A DNA stretch of 64,000 nt from Levilactobacillus brevis ATCC 14869 = DSM 20054 (GCF_001433855.1 NZ_AZCP01000004.1:15541-79540); one strand, 5' to 3'; counted from the first letter of the stretch, positions 50,932 through 60,314 are shown. Made by a program: numbers and translations. Notes: generated by a model from the sequence alone, not told the origin.

Positions 50932-50948
50932 ACTGATATATAAGCTAT
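50932..50948 (-). promoter_or_regulatory. Recurrent TGATATATAAG motif upstream of the GPH carrier
   Basis: ACTGATATATAAGCTAT matches 16 of 17 bases of a site before uxuB (55936-55952). Related sites occur before GH31 and gnd. Candidate operator of a hexuronate-pathway regulator. Confidence 0.45.
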
Positions 50949-50966
50949 CCACAGAATAGCACGTTC

Positions 50967-50980
50967 AGAAACCGCTTTCA
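50967..50980 (-). promoter_or_regulatory. Candidate cre box in the divergent region
   Basis: AGAAACCGCTTTCA, one mismatch from the CcpA box, about 140 bp upstream of the carrier start. The rest of the 50830-51187 gap is AT-rich promoter DNA. Confidence 0.5.
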
Positions 50981-51105
50981 AGGATAAATGACAAAAATCA
51001 CGAAGTGAAATAAAATTGGCTTTATTTAAAAAATTGGTTAACCAATCCCGTTATATTAACGTTTATACTTTAATCGATAGTGACCTTTAATTATTAAAAA
51101 GATGG

Positions 51106-51134
51106 TTGACAGCGCTTCCAAAAGATTCTAAAGT
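51106..51134 (+). promoter_or_regulatory. GH31 promoter with overlapping cre box
   Basis: -35 TTGACA (51106-51111), 17 bp, -10 TAAAGT (51129-51134). TGACAGCGCTTCCA (51107-51120), one mismatch from the cre consensus, overlaps the -35, the geometry of catabolite repression. CTGATATACCA follows at 51153. Confidence 0.6.
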
Positions 51135-51187
51135 ATCACTAGAGACACATTTCTGATATACCACCTAACCTGCTTTGGAGGCGCATT

Positions 51188-53683
51188 ATGAAAGTTAGCT
51201 CAAAATTGCTGAGTATCACCAACCATCATGAGTATCTTGATTTAGTTACAGACGGCGCAAAGTTTAGAATTTACTTACTAGATGAGAATATTATTCGCAT
51301 CCGGGGAACGTTTGATGATGACTTCGCGCCAGAAGAGTCCTACGCACTGGTTAAGACGGCGTGGGCGGATGCAACCGATGACCTAATCGGTGACGAGCGG
51401 CAACGGGTAACCCCGATTGCGGTTGAATTGACGGAAACGGCTGACGGTTATACGGTGTCAAACGGTCGCTACACGTTGGAAATTCATGCAGAGCCTTTCT
51501 ATTTTGAAATTAAAGATCAAAATGGTGTGACGGTGCATAAGGATCTCGTGAAACGGTCCTTTGTCCAGGATGATTTAGGTCGTCGTTTCCACTACAGTGC
51601 CATGGGCGATCACGATAAGTTTTACGGATTTGGTGAGAAGTCCGGCAAACTTAATAAGTTTAAACGGCGTATGCGCATGCACAACACGGATTCTTTAGGT
51701 TGGAATGCCGCTAAGTCAGATCCGTTGTATAAAATGATTCCCTTCTATATTGATTTCAACACGACGACTAATATCGCGAGTGGCTTGTACTACAACAACA
51801 CGCACGACTCGGTCTTTGATATGGACTGTGAACACAGTAACTACTGGTTACGTTACAGTTATTTCCAGTGTGATGGTGGCGATCTAGATGTCTTCTTCAT
51901 TGGCGGCCCAACCATTAAGCAAGTGGTCGAGCATTATACGGATTTGACGGGAAAATCAGCCATGATGCCATTGCCATCACTGGGCTATATGGGCTCAACC
52001 ATGTTTTATACGGAACTGGATCAGGATGCCGATCAAGCCATCCTGGACTTTATCGATACGTGTAAGAAAAACGGGATTCCGTGTGATGGCTTCTTCCTAT
52101 CTTCGGGGTATACCTCGGGCAAGGATGGCAAACGGTACGTCTTTAATTGGAATAAGAAACGTTTCCCTGATCCACAAAAATTTGTGGCGGAACTCAAGAA
52201 GCGCGGCGCACTGTTAGCTCCCAATATTAAACCAGGGATGCTGGTGACTCACCCATTAGCCGATGAGTTTATGGAAAAGGATGCTTACATCAAGACGCCC
52301 GACGGTCAAGGGAGCCAAGTCGACCAGTATTGGGGTGGCGATGCCCACTTTGTTGACTTTACCAATCCCCATGGTCGGGATGCTTGGGAGCAAAAAATGA
52401 CGGAGGCCTTGCTATCAATTGGCATTACCTCGATTTGGAATGATAATAACGAGTATGAAATCAATGATACGCAGGCCGTAGTGGATGCCGAAGGACAAAA
52501 GAGCACGATTGGTGCGCTAAAGCCGATTATGCCGACGATGATGGCTAAGGCAGCTAAGGATGCCATTAATCGTTATGACGCAACGGTTCGCCCGTATCTA
52601 GTCAACCGAGCAGGATTTGCTGGCATTCAACGGTATGCCCAAACGTGGGCTGGTGATAACTACACGAGCTGGACGAATGTGAAATATAATATTCCCACTA
52701 TTCTAGGCATGGGGTTGTCAGGAGTGGCGAACCAGGGTTGTGACATTGGTGGGTTCGATGGCCCGCTACCTGAACCAGAACTCTTTGTTCGGTGGGTTCA
52801 AAATGGTATTTTCCAACCAAGATTCTCCATTCACTCTTGCAACAATGATAATACGGTCACAGAACCCTGGACGTATCCGGCTTACACCAAGTACATCAGG
52901 GCAGCAATTCAGTTGCGGTATTCTTTGGTGCCGTACCTGTACTCACTGCTGTATGAAGCCTCAACGAAAGGCTCACCGATCATGCGGCCATTAGTTTATG
53001 AATTCCAAGACGATCCGCAGGTGGCGGAAGAAAGTTTTGAATTTATGTTAGGCGCTTCGTTATTGGTGGCTAACGTTGTTGACAAGGGTCAAACCGCTAA
53101 GTCAGTCTACCTGCCAGCGGGAGTGGATTGGTTAGATCTGAAGACGTCTCAGTATTATACGGGTGGTCAGACGATCACGATTCCGGTAGATTTAGGGAGC
53201 ATTCCGATGTTCTTGAAAGCCGGGAGCATCGTTCCTCAAAGTAAGGGCCTGATGAACCTGCATAACGACGTGATCGACAAGCTGGATGTGTTAATTGAAC
53301 CAAGTCGCGATGCTGAATTTGTGGTGTATGAAGATGACGGAGTAACCAATAATTACCGCCAAGGCGAAACCTTAGAAACGACCATTAAAACGACGGCAAC
53401 AGCTGACGGTGTTGTGATTGATTTTAGTCGGGTTGGCCAGTATCAAACGCAAGTTAAAACCATGGCACTAGCAGTTTGCTGTCCGAAGATTGCGCCGTTA
53501 AGTGTTGATTTAGCCGACCAATCCTTGCCACGGTACCTCAATGCGGCTAAGTTCGCGGATGCCGCTGAGGGTTGGTACTTTGATGGCGAAAGTCGCCAGG
53601 TTCAAATTAAATATGCTAATCCCGAAGTGGCTGATTATGCCGTAAAGGTTAACTTTAGTGTGAAGGATTTAATTTCGATTTAG
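51188..53683 (+). CDS. Glycoside hydrolase family 31 (alpha-glucosidase/alpha-xylosidase)
   Basis: An 831-residue cytoplasmic retaining glycosidase. The N-terminal beta-sandwich precedes a TIM barrel with the nucleophile Asp419 (SIWNDNNEY) and acid/base Asp490 (AGDNYTSW); NQGCDIGGFDG and QPRFSIHSCNN are GH31 landmarks, and a C-terminal beta domain follows. GH31 covers alpha-glucosidases and alpha-xylosidases; the altered WNDNNE (instead of WNDMNE) and the hexuronide neighbours leave the substrate open, perhaps alpha-linked residues on plant glucuronides or xylo-oligosaccharides. TTGGAGG precedes the ATG. It begins the rightward gene run. Confidence 0.85.
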   Translation: MKVSSKLLSITNHHEYLDLVTDGAKFRIYLLDENIIRIRGTFDDDFAPEESYALVKTAWADATDDLIGDERQRVTPIAVELTETADGYTVSNGRYTLEIHAEPFYFEIKDQNGVTVHKDLVKRSFVQDDLGRRFHYSAMGDHDKFYGFGEKSGKLNKFKRRMRMHNTDSLGWNAAKSDPLYKMIPFYIDFNTTTNIASGLYYNNTHDSVFDMDCEHSNYWLRYSYFQCDGGDLDVFFIGGPTIKQVVEHYTDLTGKSAMMPLPSLGYMGSTMFYTELDQDADQAILDFIDTCKKNGIPCDGFFLSSGYTSGKDGKRYVFNWNKKRFPDPQKFVAELKKRGALLAPNIKPGMLVTHPLADEFMEKDAYIKTPDGQGSQVDQYWGGDAHFVDFTNPHGRDAWEQKMTEALLSIGITSIWNDNNEYEINDTQAVVDAEGQKSTIGALKPIMPTMMAKAAKDAINRYDATVRPYLVNRAGFAGIQRYAQTWAGDNYTSWTNVKYNIPTILGMGLSGVANQGCDIGGFDGPLPEPELFVRWVQNGIFQPRFSIHSCNNDNTVTEPWTYPAYTKYIRAAIQLRYSLVPYLYSLLYEASTKGSPIMRPLVYEFQDDPQVAEESFEFMLGASLLVANVVDKGQTAKSVYLPAGVDWLDLKTSQYYTGGQTITIPVDLGSIPMFLKAGSIVPQSKGLMNLHNDVIDKLDVLIEPSRDAEFVVYEDDGVTNNYRQGETLETTIKTTATADGVVIDFSRVGQYQTQVKTMALAVCCPKIAPLSVDLADQSLPRYLNAAKFADAAEGWYFDGESRQVQIKYANPEVADYAVKVNFSVKDLISI

Positions 53684-53705
53684 GATCTTGAGTTAAAAAT
53701 GCAAG

Positions 53706-53746
53706 AATGATGACGAGTAGGCAATCACTGGCGGTCATCATTTTTG
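53706..53746 (+). terminator. Terminator after GH31
   Basis: AATGATGAC pairs with GTCATCATT around an 18-base loop, followed by TTTGTTATACAG, which also holds a possible -10 (TATACA) for uidA. Confidence 0.65.
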
Positions 53747-53779
53747 TTATACAGTCAGAATAGAAATGGAGGCATTATT

Positions 53780-55591
53780 ATGTTATATCCGATGGAAACA
53801 ACGTCACGAGTGGTTTTAGATTTATCAGGTGTCTGGCGGTTTATGATTGATAAAGAACAGATACCAGTTGATGTGACTCGTCCATTGCCTGCAACCTTAT
53901 CGATGGCAGTTCCAGCTTCATTTAACGATCAGACGGCGTCAAAAGAGATCCGTGAACATGTCGGATACGTTTGGTATGAACGGTGTTTTGAGATGCCCCA
54001 ACTACTGCGGCAAGAAAGACTCGTTTTGCGGTTTGGCTCCGCGACTCATGAGGCCTGGGTGTATCTTAATGGGCACTTAATCACGCATCACAAGGGTGGC
54101 TTTACACCGTTTGAAGTAGAAATTAATGACGACTTAGTGACTGGTGAGAATCGACTGACGGTTAAACTTAGTAATATGCTTGACTATACAACTTTGCCGG
54201 TCGGACATTACAAAGAAACGCAAAGTGAGACGGGCCAACGGGTACGGCAATTAGATGAAAATTTTGACTTCTTTAATTATGCGGGGTTACAGCGTCCTGT
54301 AAAAATCTACAGTACGCCACACAGCTATATTCGAGACATTACGTTGACGCCTAAGGTTAATTTGACCAATCACTCGGCGGTGGTTAATGGTGAAATTGAG
54401 ACGGTAGGCGATGTTGAACAGGTAGTCGTCACGATCTTAGACGAAGATAACCAGGTTGTTGGTACCACGAGTGGGAAAACACTGGCAATTGAGTTGAACT
54501 CAGTTCATCTATGGCAGCCGGGAAAGGCCTACCTGTATCGCGCTAAAGTAGAATTGTATCAGGCGGGGCAAGTGATTGATACGTACATCGAGGCGTTTGG
54601 CATTCGGCAAATTGCGGTCAAGGCTGGTAAATTTTTGATTAACGGGCAGCCCTTTTACTTCAAAGGATTTGGGAAACACGAAGACGCTTATATTCATGGT
54701 CGAGGGTTAAGCGAACCACAGAATGTCTTGGATTTGAGCCTAATGAAGCAGATGGGAGCTAATTCATTCCGAACGTCCCATTACCCGTATTCAGAAGAAA
54801 TGATGCGGCTATGTGATCGTGAGGGGATCGTTGTGATTGATGAGGTGCCGGCAGTTGGATTGATGCTGTCCTTTACCTTTGATGTTTCGGCACTAGAAAA
54901 GGATGATTTTGAAGACGATACGTGGGAAAAATTACGGACGGCTGAGGCCCATCGTCAGGCGATCACTGAGATGATTGATCGTGATAAAAATCATGCCTCA
55001 GTGGTGATGTGGTCAATCTCTAATGAGGCCGCCAACTTTTCCAAGGGGGCCTATGAGTACTTTAAACCGTTATTTGATCTGGCTCGCAAGCTGGATCCAC
55101 AGCAACGACCATGCACGTATACCAGCATTATGATGACAACGTTAAAAACAGATCGGTGTTTGGCACTAGCTGATGTAATTGCACTGAACCGATACTATGG
55201 TTGGTATATGGGCAATGGTGATTTGAAAGCAGCAGAAACTGCGACGCGCGAAGAACTTTTAGCTTATCAGGCAAAGTTCCCAGACAAGCCAATCATGTAT
55301 ACTGAATATGGTGCGGATACGATTGCGGGGTTGCATAGTAATTACGATGAGCCGTTTTCCGAAGAGTTCCAAGAAGATTACTATCGGATGTGTAGTCGGG
55401 TTTTTGATGAAGTGACTAACTTTGTTGGCGAGCAGCTTTGGAATTTTGCTGATTTCCAAACAAAATTTGGGATTCAACGCGTTCAAGGAAATAAGAAGGG
55501 GATTTTTACCCGAGCGCGTGAACCTAAAATGGTGGTTCGGTATTTAACGCAACGGTGGCGGAATATTCCGGACTTTAATTATAAAAAATAG
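53780..55591 (+). CDS. uidA: Beta-glucuronidase (GH2)
   Basis: A 603-residue retaining glycosidase that releases glucuronate from beta-glucuronides. The jelly-roll N domain starts LDLSGVWRFMIDKEQ; the (beta/alpha)8 domain has FKGFGKHEDAYIHGRGL and FRTSHYPYSEEMMRL. Acid/base Glu416 lies in SISNEAANF and nucleophile Glu509 in MYTEYGADT. The NFADFQTK..NKKGIFTR-type end (NKKGIFTRAREPK) contains the Asn-Lys pair that recognises the glucuronate carboxylate, which favours true glucuronidase over galactosidase. The ATG at 53780 is seven bases after GGAGG. It feeds glucuronate to UxaC. Confidence 0.93.
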   Translation: MLYPMETTSRVVLDLSGVWRFMIDKEQIPVDVTRPLPATLSMAVPASFNDQTASKEIREHVGYVWYERCFEMPQLLRQERLVLRFGSATHEAWVYLNGHLITHHKGGFTPFEVEINDDLVTGENRLTVKLSNMLDYTTLPVGHYKETQSETGQRVRQLDENFDFFNYAGLQRPVKIYSTPHSYIRDITLTPKVNLTNHSAVVNGEIETVGDVEQVVVTILDEDNQVVGTTSGKTLAIELNSVHLWQPGKAYLYRAKVELYQAGQVIDTYIEAFGIRQIAVKAGKFLINGQPFYFKGFGKHEDAYIHGRGLSEPQNVLDLSLMKQMGANSFRTSHYPYSEEMMRLCDREGIVVIDEVPAVGLMLSFTFDVSALEKDDFEDDTWEKLRTAEAHRQAITEMIDRDKNHASVVMWSISNEAANFSKGAYEYFKPLFDLARKLDPQQRPCTYTSIMMTTLKTDRCLALADVIALNRYYGWYMGNGDLKAAETATREELLAYQAKFPDKPIMYTEYGADTIAGLHSNYDEPFSEEFQEDYYRMCSRVFDEVTNFVGEQLWNFADFQTKFGIQRVQGNKKGIFTRAREPKMVVRYLTQRWRNIPDFNYKK

Positions 55592-55598
55592 TGATGGT

Positions 55599-55640
55599 AA
55601 GTGGGCATCATCCGCAATAGCGGATAATACCCACTTTTTG
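55599..55640 (+). terminator. uidA terminator
   Basis: AGTGGGCATCATCCGC pairs with GCGGATAATACCCACT around AATA, followed by T5. Confidence 0.85.
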
Positions 55641-55667
55641 TTGTGCTGATAAGCAGTGCCAATACAT

Positions 55668-55695
55668 TTGAAGAATTTGCGCTTCGTGGTATACT
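55668..55695 (+). promoter_or_regulatory. Distal promoter upstream of uxuB
   Basis: -35 TTGAAG (55668-55673), 16 bp, -10 TATACT (55690-55695). GTGGTATACTAG around the -10 matches 11 of 12 bases of the reverse complement of the motif before gnd (62334-62345). It would give a ~315-nt leader; no small ORF of note was found in it. Confidence 0.45.
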
Positions 55696-55887
55696 AGTTT
55701 GTGAAAGATTATGTTCACGGTAACATTGCTGATACGATAGTGATTTAAAGGCTTTTTAATCTAAAATGTTGACGCGGTTAACTGATGTATTAGATTTCGT
55801 AAAAAACGAAAAAAATATAAATTGTCGTAGATGCTGTTGTTACGCAAATAGCGGTACACGGCCTTGTAATCGCTGATTAAATGGGTC

Positions 55888-55952
55888 TTGACATTTTATT
55901 TTTTTATTGTAATATGAAATCGGTTACATACGAATACTGATATATAAGTTAT
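55888..55952 (+). promoter_or_regulatory. Proximal uxuB promoter, perfect cre box and TGATATA motif
   Basis: -35 TTGACA (55888-55893), 16 bp, -10 TAATAT (55910-55915). TGAAATCGGTTACA (55915-55928) matches the cre consensus perfectly over the start site. ACTGATATATAAGTTAT (55936-55952) matches 16/17 bases of the site upstream of the GPH carrier. The layout predicts glucose repression plus pathway-specific control. Confidence 0.75.
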
Positions 55953-56018
55953 AAGCGATAGTTATTTGGTTCGTTACCGTTATTGAGTGCATGTTTTTAT
56001 CAGAAAGGACGTATTGAC

Positions 56019-57656
56019 ATGGTTAAATTATCTGACGATTACTTAAATAATAAAGCGGCGTTTGAACAGGCTGGGATTAAAGTTCCTACTTATGATCAAG
56101 CTGCCCTAAAGCAAGCAACGGCTGATCATCCTCGCTGGGTTCACTTTGGTGGTGGTAACTTATTCCGGGCATTCCACGCTGCCATTGCGAATACGTTGAT
56201 TGAAAAAGGTGAATTGGATTCTGGCGTGATTGTTGGTGAAACATACGATGACGATGTTGTTAAAGATATTTACCAAGCCTATAACAACCGGATCTTACGG
56301 GTTGTGACGAAAGCTGATGGTAACTTTGACAAAGAATTATTTGCATCTGTTGCGGAAGCTTACTTCTTTAATCCAAGCCACGAAGATGACTGGAACAACT
56401 TGTTTGATGTCTTTAAGAAGGATTCTTTGCAGGTGGTTACGTTCTCGATTACTGAAAAGGGTTATAACCTTCGGACCGTTAATGGTGATTTAAATGACCT
56501 CACCAAGGCCGATATCGCTAATGGCCCCGAAAAACCTAAGGGCAACATGGCGGGATTAGTTTCCTTATTATTGGCGCGTTTTAACAATGGTAAGGCACCA
56601 CTGGCTCTCTTGAGTACCGATAACTTCTCACAAAATGGTGATCGCTTAAAAGAAAGCGTTTTAACTATTGCTAAAGGCTGGCAAGAAAATGGGTTTGTTG
56701 GCGCTGACTTCTTAGCTTACTTACAAGACCCACAACAAATCAGCTTCCCATTATCCATGATTGACCGGATTACCCCTAATCCTGCCGAAGCTGTTGGAGA
56801 CAAACTAGCCGCTGCTGGCTTTGAAGATCATGAGATTGTGCACACACCTAAGCATACGAATATTGCGCCATTTACTAACACGGAAGAAGCACACTACTTA
56901 GTCGTTGAAGATGCCTTTCCAAATGGCCGGCCAAAGTTTGAAGATGCTGGTGTGATTGTGACTGACCGTGACACGGTTAACGATGCTGATGAAATGAAAG
57001 TAACGACTTGTTTGAATCCTTTGCACACCGCGCTAGCCATCTTTGGGAGTGTTCTGGGCTTTGATTCCATTGCCAAGGAGCTCCAAAACAAAGACTTGGT
57101 TGCTTTAATCAAGCAAATTGGTTACGTCGAAGGCTTACCAGTTGTGACTGATCCTAAGGTGATTAACCCGAAAGACTTCATCAACCAATTAGTCACGAAG
57201 CGCTTGCCTAACCCATACATCCCTGATACGCCACAACGGATTGCAACCGATACCTCACAGAAGATTCCAGTTCGGTATGGTGTCACAATCAAGCACTACG
57301 ATGAACGCGATGGCTTTGACCCAGCAACCTTGGAGTTCATTCCATTGACGATTGCCGCTTGGTTCCGTTACCTGATGGCTGTCAATGATGAAGGCGCTAG
57401 CTTCGAACCGAGTCCTGACCCAATGATGGCTGACTTACAGAAGTATGTTGGCGATATCAAGTTGGGTGATGACGTGGATGTCCACGCCCACTTGAAGGAT
57501 GTTTTGACGAATACGTCGATCTTTGGTCAAGACCTCTATGCAGTTGGTCTAGGCGAAAAGGTTGAAAATTACTTTAAGCAAATGATTGCGGGTAAAGGTG
57601 CCATTGTTGCTACGCTAGAAAAAGCTTTAGCTGATCACGCCCAAGCAGTTGACTAG
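56019..57656 (+). CDS. uxuB: Fructuronate reductase / mannonate oxidoreductase (mannitol dehydrogenase family)
   Basis: A 545-residue long-chain polyol dehydrogenase that reduces fructuronate to mannonate with NADH. RWVHFGGGNLFRAFHAAI is the N-terminal nucleotide-binding motif of the family, FSITEKGYNL the central one, and TTCLNPLHTALAIFG holds the catalytic Asn-x-x-His. The family also contains mannitol and altronate dehydrogenases; the uxaC/uidA neighbourhood favours UxuB. The ATG at 56019 is nine bases after AAAGGA; a longer frame from 55983 begins without a site. It heads a gene run continuing with an aldose epimerase 17 bp on. Mannonate dehydratase (uxuA) is not here. Confidence 0.88.
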   Translation: MVKLSDDYLNNKAAFEQAGIKVPTYDQAALKQATADHPRWVHFGGGNLFRAFHAAIANTLIEKGELDSGVIVGETYDDDVVKDIYQAYNNRILRVVTKADGNFDKELFASVAEAYFFNPSHEDDWNNLFDVFKKDSLQVVTFSITEKGYNLRTVNGDLNDLTKADIANGPEKPKGNMAGLVSLLLARFNNGKAPLALLSTDNFSQNGDRLKESVLTIAKGWQENGFVGADFLAYLQDPQQISFPLSMIDRITPNPAEAVGDKLAAAGFEDHEIVHTPKHTNIAPFTNTEEAHYLVVEDAFPNGRPKFEDAGVIVTDRDTVNDADEMKVTTCLNPLHTALAIFGSVLGFDSIAKELQNKDLVALIKQIGYVEGLPVVTDPKVINPKDFINQLVTKRLPNPYIPDTPQRIATDTSQKIPVRYGVTIKHYDERDGFDPATLEFIPLTIAAWFRYLMAVNDEGASFEPSPDPMMADLQKYVGDIKLGDDVDVHAHLKDVLTNTSIFGQDLYAVGLGEKVENYFKQMIAGKGAIVATLEKALADHAQAVD

Positions 57657-57673
57657 GCAAAGGAGCCGATATC

Positions 57674-58552
57674 ATGGTAACGATTCAAAATGATCGTTTC
57701 ACAGCAACTATCAATGAAGTGGGCGCGGAACTCACTCATTTAGTGGACCAAGCAAGCCACCGGGACCTGATCTGGAACAACGATTTGTGGCCGAAACACG
57801 CGCCAGTATTATTTCCGGCAATCGGGCGGTCGAATGAAGACAGCTATCTGATTGATGGTCAGAGATATGAAATGCCCCAACACGGCTTTGTCAGTGGCGA
57901 GACATTTATGATTGTTGATCAGACCCCAACGGCAGTGACGCTTTCGTTGAAGGCCAATGCCGCAACGCGGGTGTACTATCCCTTTGATTTTGAACTACAA
58001 GTGACCTTTACGTTAGTTGCAACTGGCTTGAACCTGTCCTTTAGTGTTCAGAATCACGGGCAACAGGATTTATCTTATTCGTTAGGATCACATCCGGCAT
58101 TTAACGTCCCATTTGAGGCCGGGGAAGCCTTTACGGATTATGAATTAGTCCTCGATCCAGCCCCAACGGACTTGCAACAATTTGAAATTGTTAAAACCCC
58201 TAATCCTTATCGAAGCGGTAAAGAGTTACCGGTGACGACAGATAAGGGGGTCATTAAACTTAATTATCCGATGTTTGATGCCGGCTTAATTATTTTAAAG
58301 GCGCCTAACTTAGCGCACCTTACGCTACGGTCAACGAAGTCCAAACATAGCATTTCTCTGAATTTGGATGACTTTGATTACGTGACATTGTGGACCAAGG
58401 AAGGTGCTCAAGCGCCATTCCTGTGTTTGGAGCCCTTTAATGGGTTGCCAGATGTGGCGGGTGATTTGCGTGAACTAGCGACTAAGGAAGGCAATCATCA
58501 CGTCGCTGCGGGTCAATCCGAAACGATGGCTTATACGATTACGGTGGATTAA
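57674..58552 (+). CDS. Aldose 1-epimerase family protein (LacX-like)
   Basis: A 292-residue beta-sandwich protein of the galactose mutarotase superfamily. The HGFVSGE region (QHGFVSGETFM) and YSLGSHPAFNVPF contain the two conserved His residues, and CLEPFNGLPD the conserved Glu. The LacX branch has unknown substrates, probably interconverting anomers of sugars or sugar acids. AAAGGAG lies before the ATG, 17 bp after uxuB, so it is in the same operon; mutarotation of glucuronate or gluconate precursors is a reasonable guess. Confidence 0.85.
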   Translation: MVTIQNDRFTATINEVGAELTHLVDQASHRDLIWNNDLWPKHAPVLFPAIGRSNEDSYLIDGQRYEMPQHGFVSGETFMIVDQTPTAVTLSLKANAATRVYYPFDFELQVTFTLVATGLNLSFSVQNHGQQDLSYSLGSHPAFNVPFEAGEAFTDYELVLDPAPTDLQQFEIVKTPNPYRSGKELPVTTDKGVIKLNYPMFDAGLIILKAPNLAHLTLRSTKSKHSISLNLDDFDYVTLWTKEGAQAPFLCLEPFNGLPDVAGDLRELATKEGNHHVAAGQSETMAYTITVD

Positions 58553-58572
58553 CTGCTAAGGAGGGATCACAG

Positions 58573-59235
58573 ATGAAGACCATTACCGTTGACTTTGTCC
58601 GCCACGGTCAAACGATTTTCAATACAATGAATAAATTGCAAGGCTGGGCCGACTCACCACTGACTAAGGCCGGGATTGCGACAGCTGATCAAGCTGGGCA
58701 ACTCCTAAAGAATGTGACCTATCAGGCCGCCTATGCCTCTGATCTAAAGCGGGCAATGGATACGGCACAGCATATTCTCCAACCCAATGCTTTTACCGGG
58801 GAGTTGCAAACCGACATGGCCTTTCGGGAAGTCTTCTTTGGGTCCTTTGAAGGTTTAGATAACGATGAGTCTTGGCAAACGGTTGGTCAGTCCCTGGGTT
58901 GTCAAACCCAAGCGCAGATCATTCAGAAGTATTCATTTGAGGCGGCTAGAGATGCCATGCATCAAGCGGACCCGCGCCAGCTATCAGAAAATGGGTTGAC
59001 GTTTAAACGGCGGGTCGATGCTGGGTTACAACGGTTATTATCCCGTTATGCCGATCAGGACCGCATTCTGGTGGTGACCCATGGCACTTTTATCCGTTCA
59101 CTGGTTTTGCGCTTTGGGCCTCAATTCGATGTGTTATCCAGCTTTCCGGCTAATGGTGGGGTGACAACCTTACAACTCACCACGGCCAATCCGGGATTCG
59201 ATGGCCTAGTTACTAGCTACAACCGACTTAGTTAA
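58573..59235 (+). CDS. Histidine phosphatase (phosphoglycerate mutase-like)
   Basis: A 220-residue phosphatase of the branch-1 histidine phosphatase superfamily. The catalytic VRHGQTIFN motif is at residues 9-17, REVFFGSFEG holds the acid residue, and VVTHGTFIRSLVL the second His. Members dephosphorylate sugar phosphates or nucleotides. It follows the epimerase by 20 bp with AAGGAGGG before its ATG, hence the same operon. It may relieve sugar-phosphate stress or recycle a pathway intermediate; unproven. Confidence 0.87.
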   Translation: MKTITVDFVRHGQTIFNTMNKLQGWADSPLTKAGIATADQAGQLLKNVTYQAAYASDLKRAMDTAQHILQPNAFTGELQTDMAFREVFFGSFEGLDNDESWQTVGQSLGCQTQAQIIQKYSFEAARDAMHQADPRQLSENGLTFKRRVDAGLQRLLSRYADQDRILVVTHGTFIRSLVLRFGPQFDVLSSFPANGGVTTLQLTTANPGFDGLVTSYNRLS

Positions 59236-59269
59236 TGAGAGAATAAAAATTTTTGGAGGTAAGTTTTCC

Positions 59270-60262
59270 ATGTCAGAATATAAAATTGCAGTTGTGAACT
59301 CAAGTAGTTTTGGTCAAGTGTTCAAGGAACATTGGCAAGAATTGGAACAAATCGGTGAAGTGAAGCGGTTCATGTTGCCAACCGACATTGATGGTAAGAC
59401 ATTAGCCGAAACACTTCATGGTTACAACATTATCATTGCTTCAGTGACCCCAATGTTTAATCAAGAATTCTTCGATAACAAGGATGACTTGCTACTGATT
59501 TCTCGTCACGGTATTGGCTTCAACAACGTTGACGTGAAAGCAGCCAAAGCCCACGGTACGTTGGTAACTATCGTGCCACAATTGGTTGAACGGGACTCCG
59601 TCGCTGAAAATGAACTGGTTAACCTATTAACCATGGTTCGGCGTACGGTACCGGCTGCTGAACGTGAACGAGCCGGCCGTTACGAAGATCGGGCCGAATT
59701 CATGGGGAATGAATTAAGCGGTAAGACCTTTGGGGTTATTGGTTGTGGGAATATTGGTAGCCGAGTGGCTGAATTATTCAGTGTCTTTGGCGGGCAAGTC
59801 TTCATTGCTGATCCAGATCCTAAGGCACCAGCTGGCTGGTTGAAGAATCATAACGTGCAACACGTTGACTTGGATACGCTCTTAAAGAACTGTGACTATG
59901 TTTCTTTGAATGCCTCCTTAAATGACGGTGATTACCACTTGATCAACGCTGATAAGGTTGCCTTGATGAAGGACGGCGCTTACCTATGCAACAACGGTCG
60001 GGGTGCTTTGATTGATGAAGATGCCGTCTTGGCTGGGGTTGAATCTGGTAAGTTGGCTGGTTACGCTGCCGATGCCGTTGAAGTTGAACCCGTTCCCGCT
60101 GACCACCCATTCTTGAAAAATGACCGTATCTTATTAACTCCACATACCTCTGCTTACACTTACGAATGCTTGCATGGTATGGGTGAAAAGTGCGTGAGTG
60201 ATGTGAAGAACGTTATTGCTAATAAGCCATTGGTTCGTGAATTAACAAGTACTTTAGCCTAA
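59270..60262 (+). CDS. D-2-hydroxyacid dehydrogenase (possible 2-ketogluconate reductase)
   Basis: A 330-residue D-isomer-specific 2-hydroxyacid dehydrogenase. The cofactor loop is GVIGCGNIGSRVAELF; the catalytic set is Arg in NNGRGALIDE, Glu in AADAVEVEPV and His in LLTPHTSAYT. The family reduces 2-keto acids, including phosphoglycerate/erythronate, lactate and 2-ketogluconate types. TTGGAGG precedes the ATG. Directly upstream of gluconokinase, a role in reducing 2-ketogluconate to gluconate is plausible by context but not shown. Confidence 0.82.
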   Translation: MSEYKIAVVNSSSFGQVFKEHWQELEQIGEVKRFMLPTDIDGKTLAETLHGYNIIIASVTPMFNQEFFDNKDDLLLISRHGIGFNNVDVKAAKAHGTLVTIVPQLVERDSVAENELVNLLTMVRRTVPAAERERAGRYEDRAEFMGNELSGKTFGVIGCGNIGSRVAELFSVFGGQVFIADPDPKAPAGWLKNHNVQHVDLDTLLKNCDYVSLNASLNDGDYHLINADKVALMKDGAYLCNNGRGALIDEDAVLAGVESGKLAGYAADAVEVEPVPADHPFLKNDRILLTPHTSAYTYECLHGMGEKCVSDVKNVIANKPLVRELTSTLA

Positions 60263-60278
60263 CGATGAGTTTAAACAG

Positions 60279-60314
60279 AACCATGTGCGCGTGAATTGGC
60301 ACGTGGTTTTGTTT
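60279..60314 (+). terminator. Terminator between the dehydrogenase and gluconokinase genes
   Basis: AACCATGTGC (60279-60288) pairs with GCACGTGGTT (60299-60308), followed by TTGTTT. Read-through to gntK is likely because only about 50 bases separate it from the next start. Confidence 0.6.
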
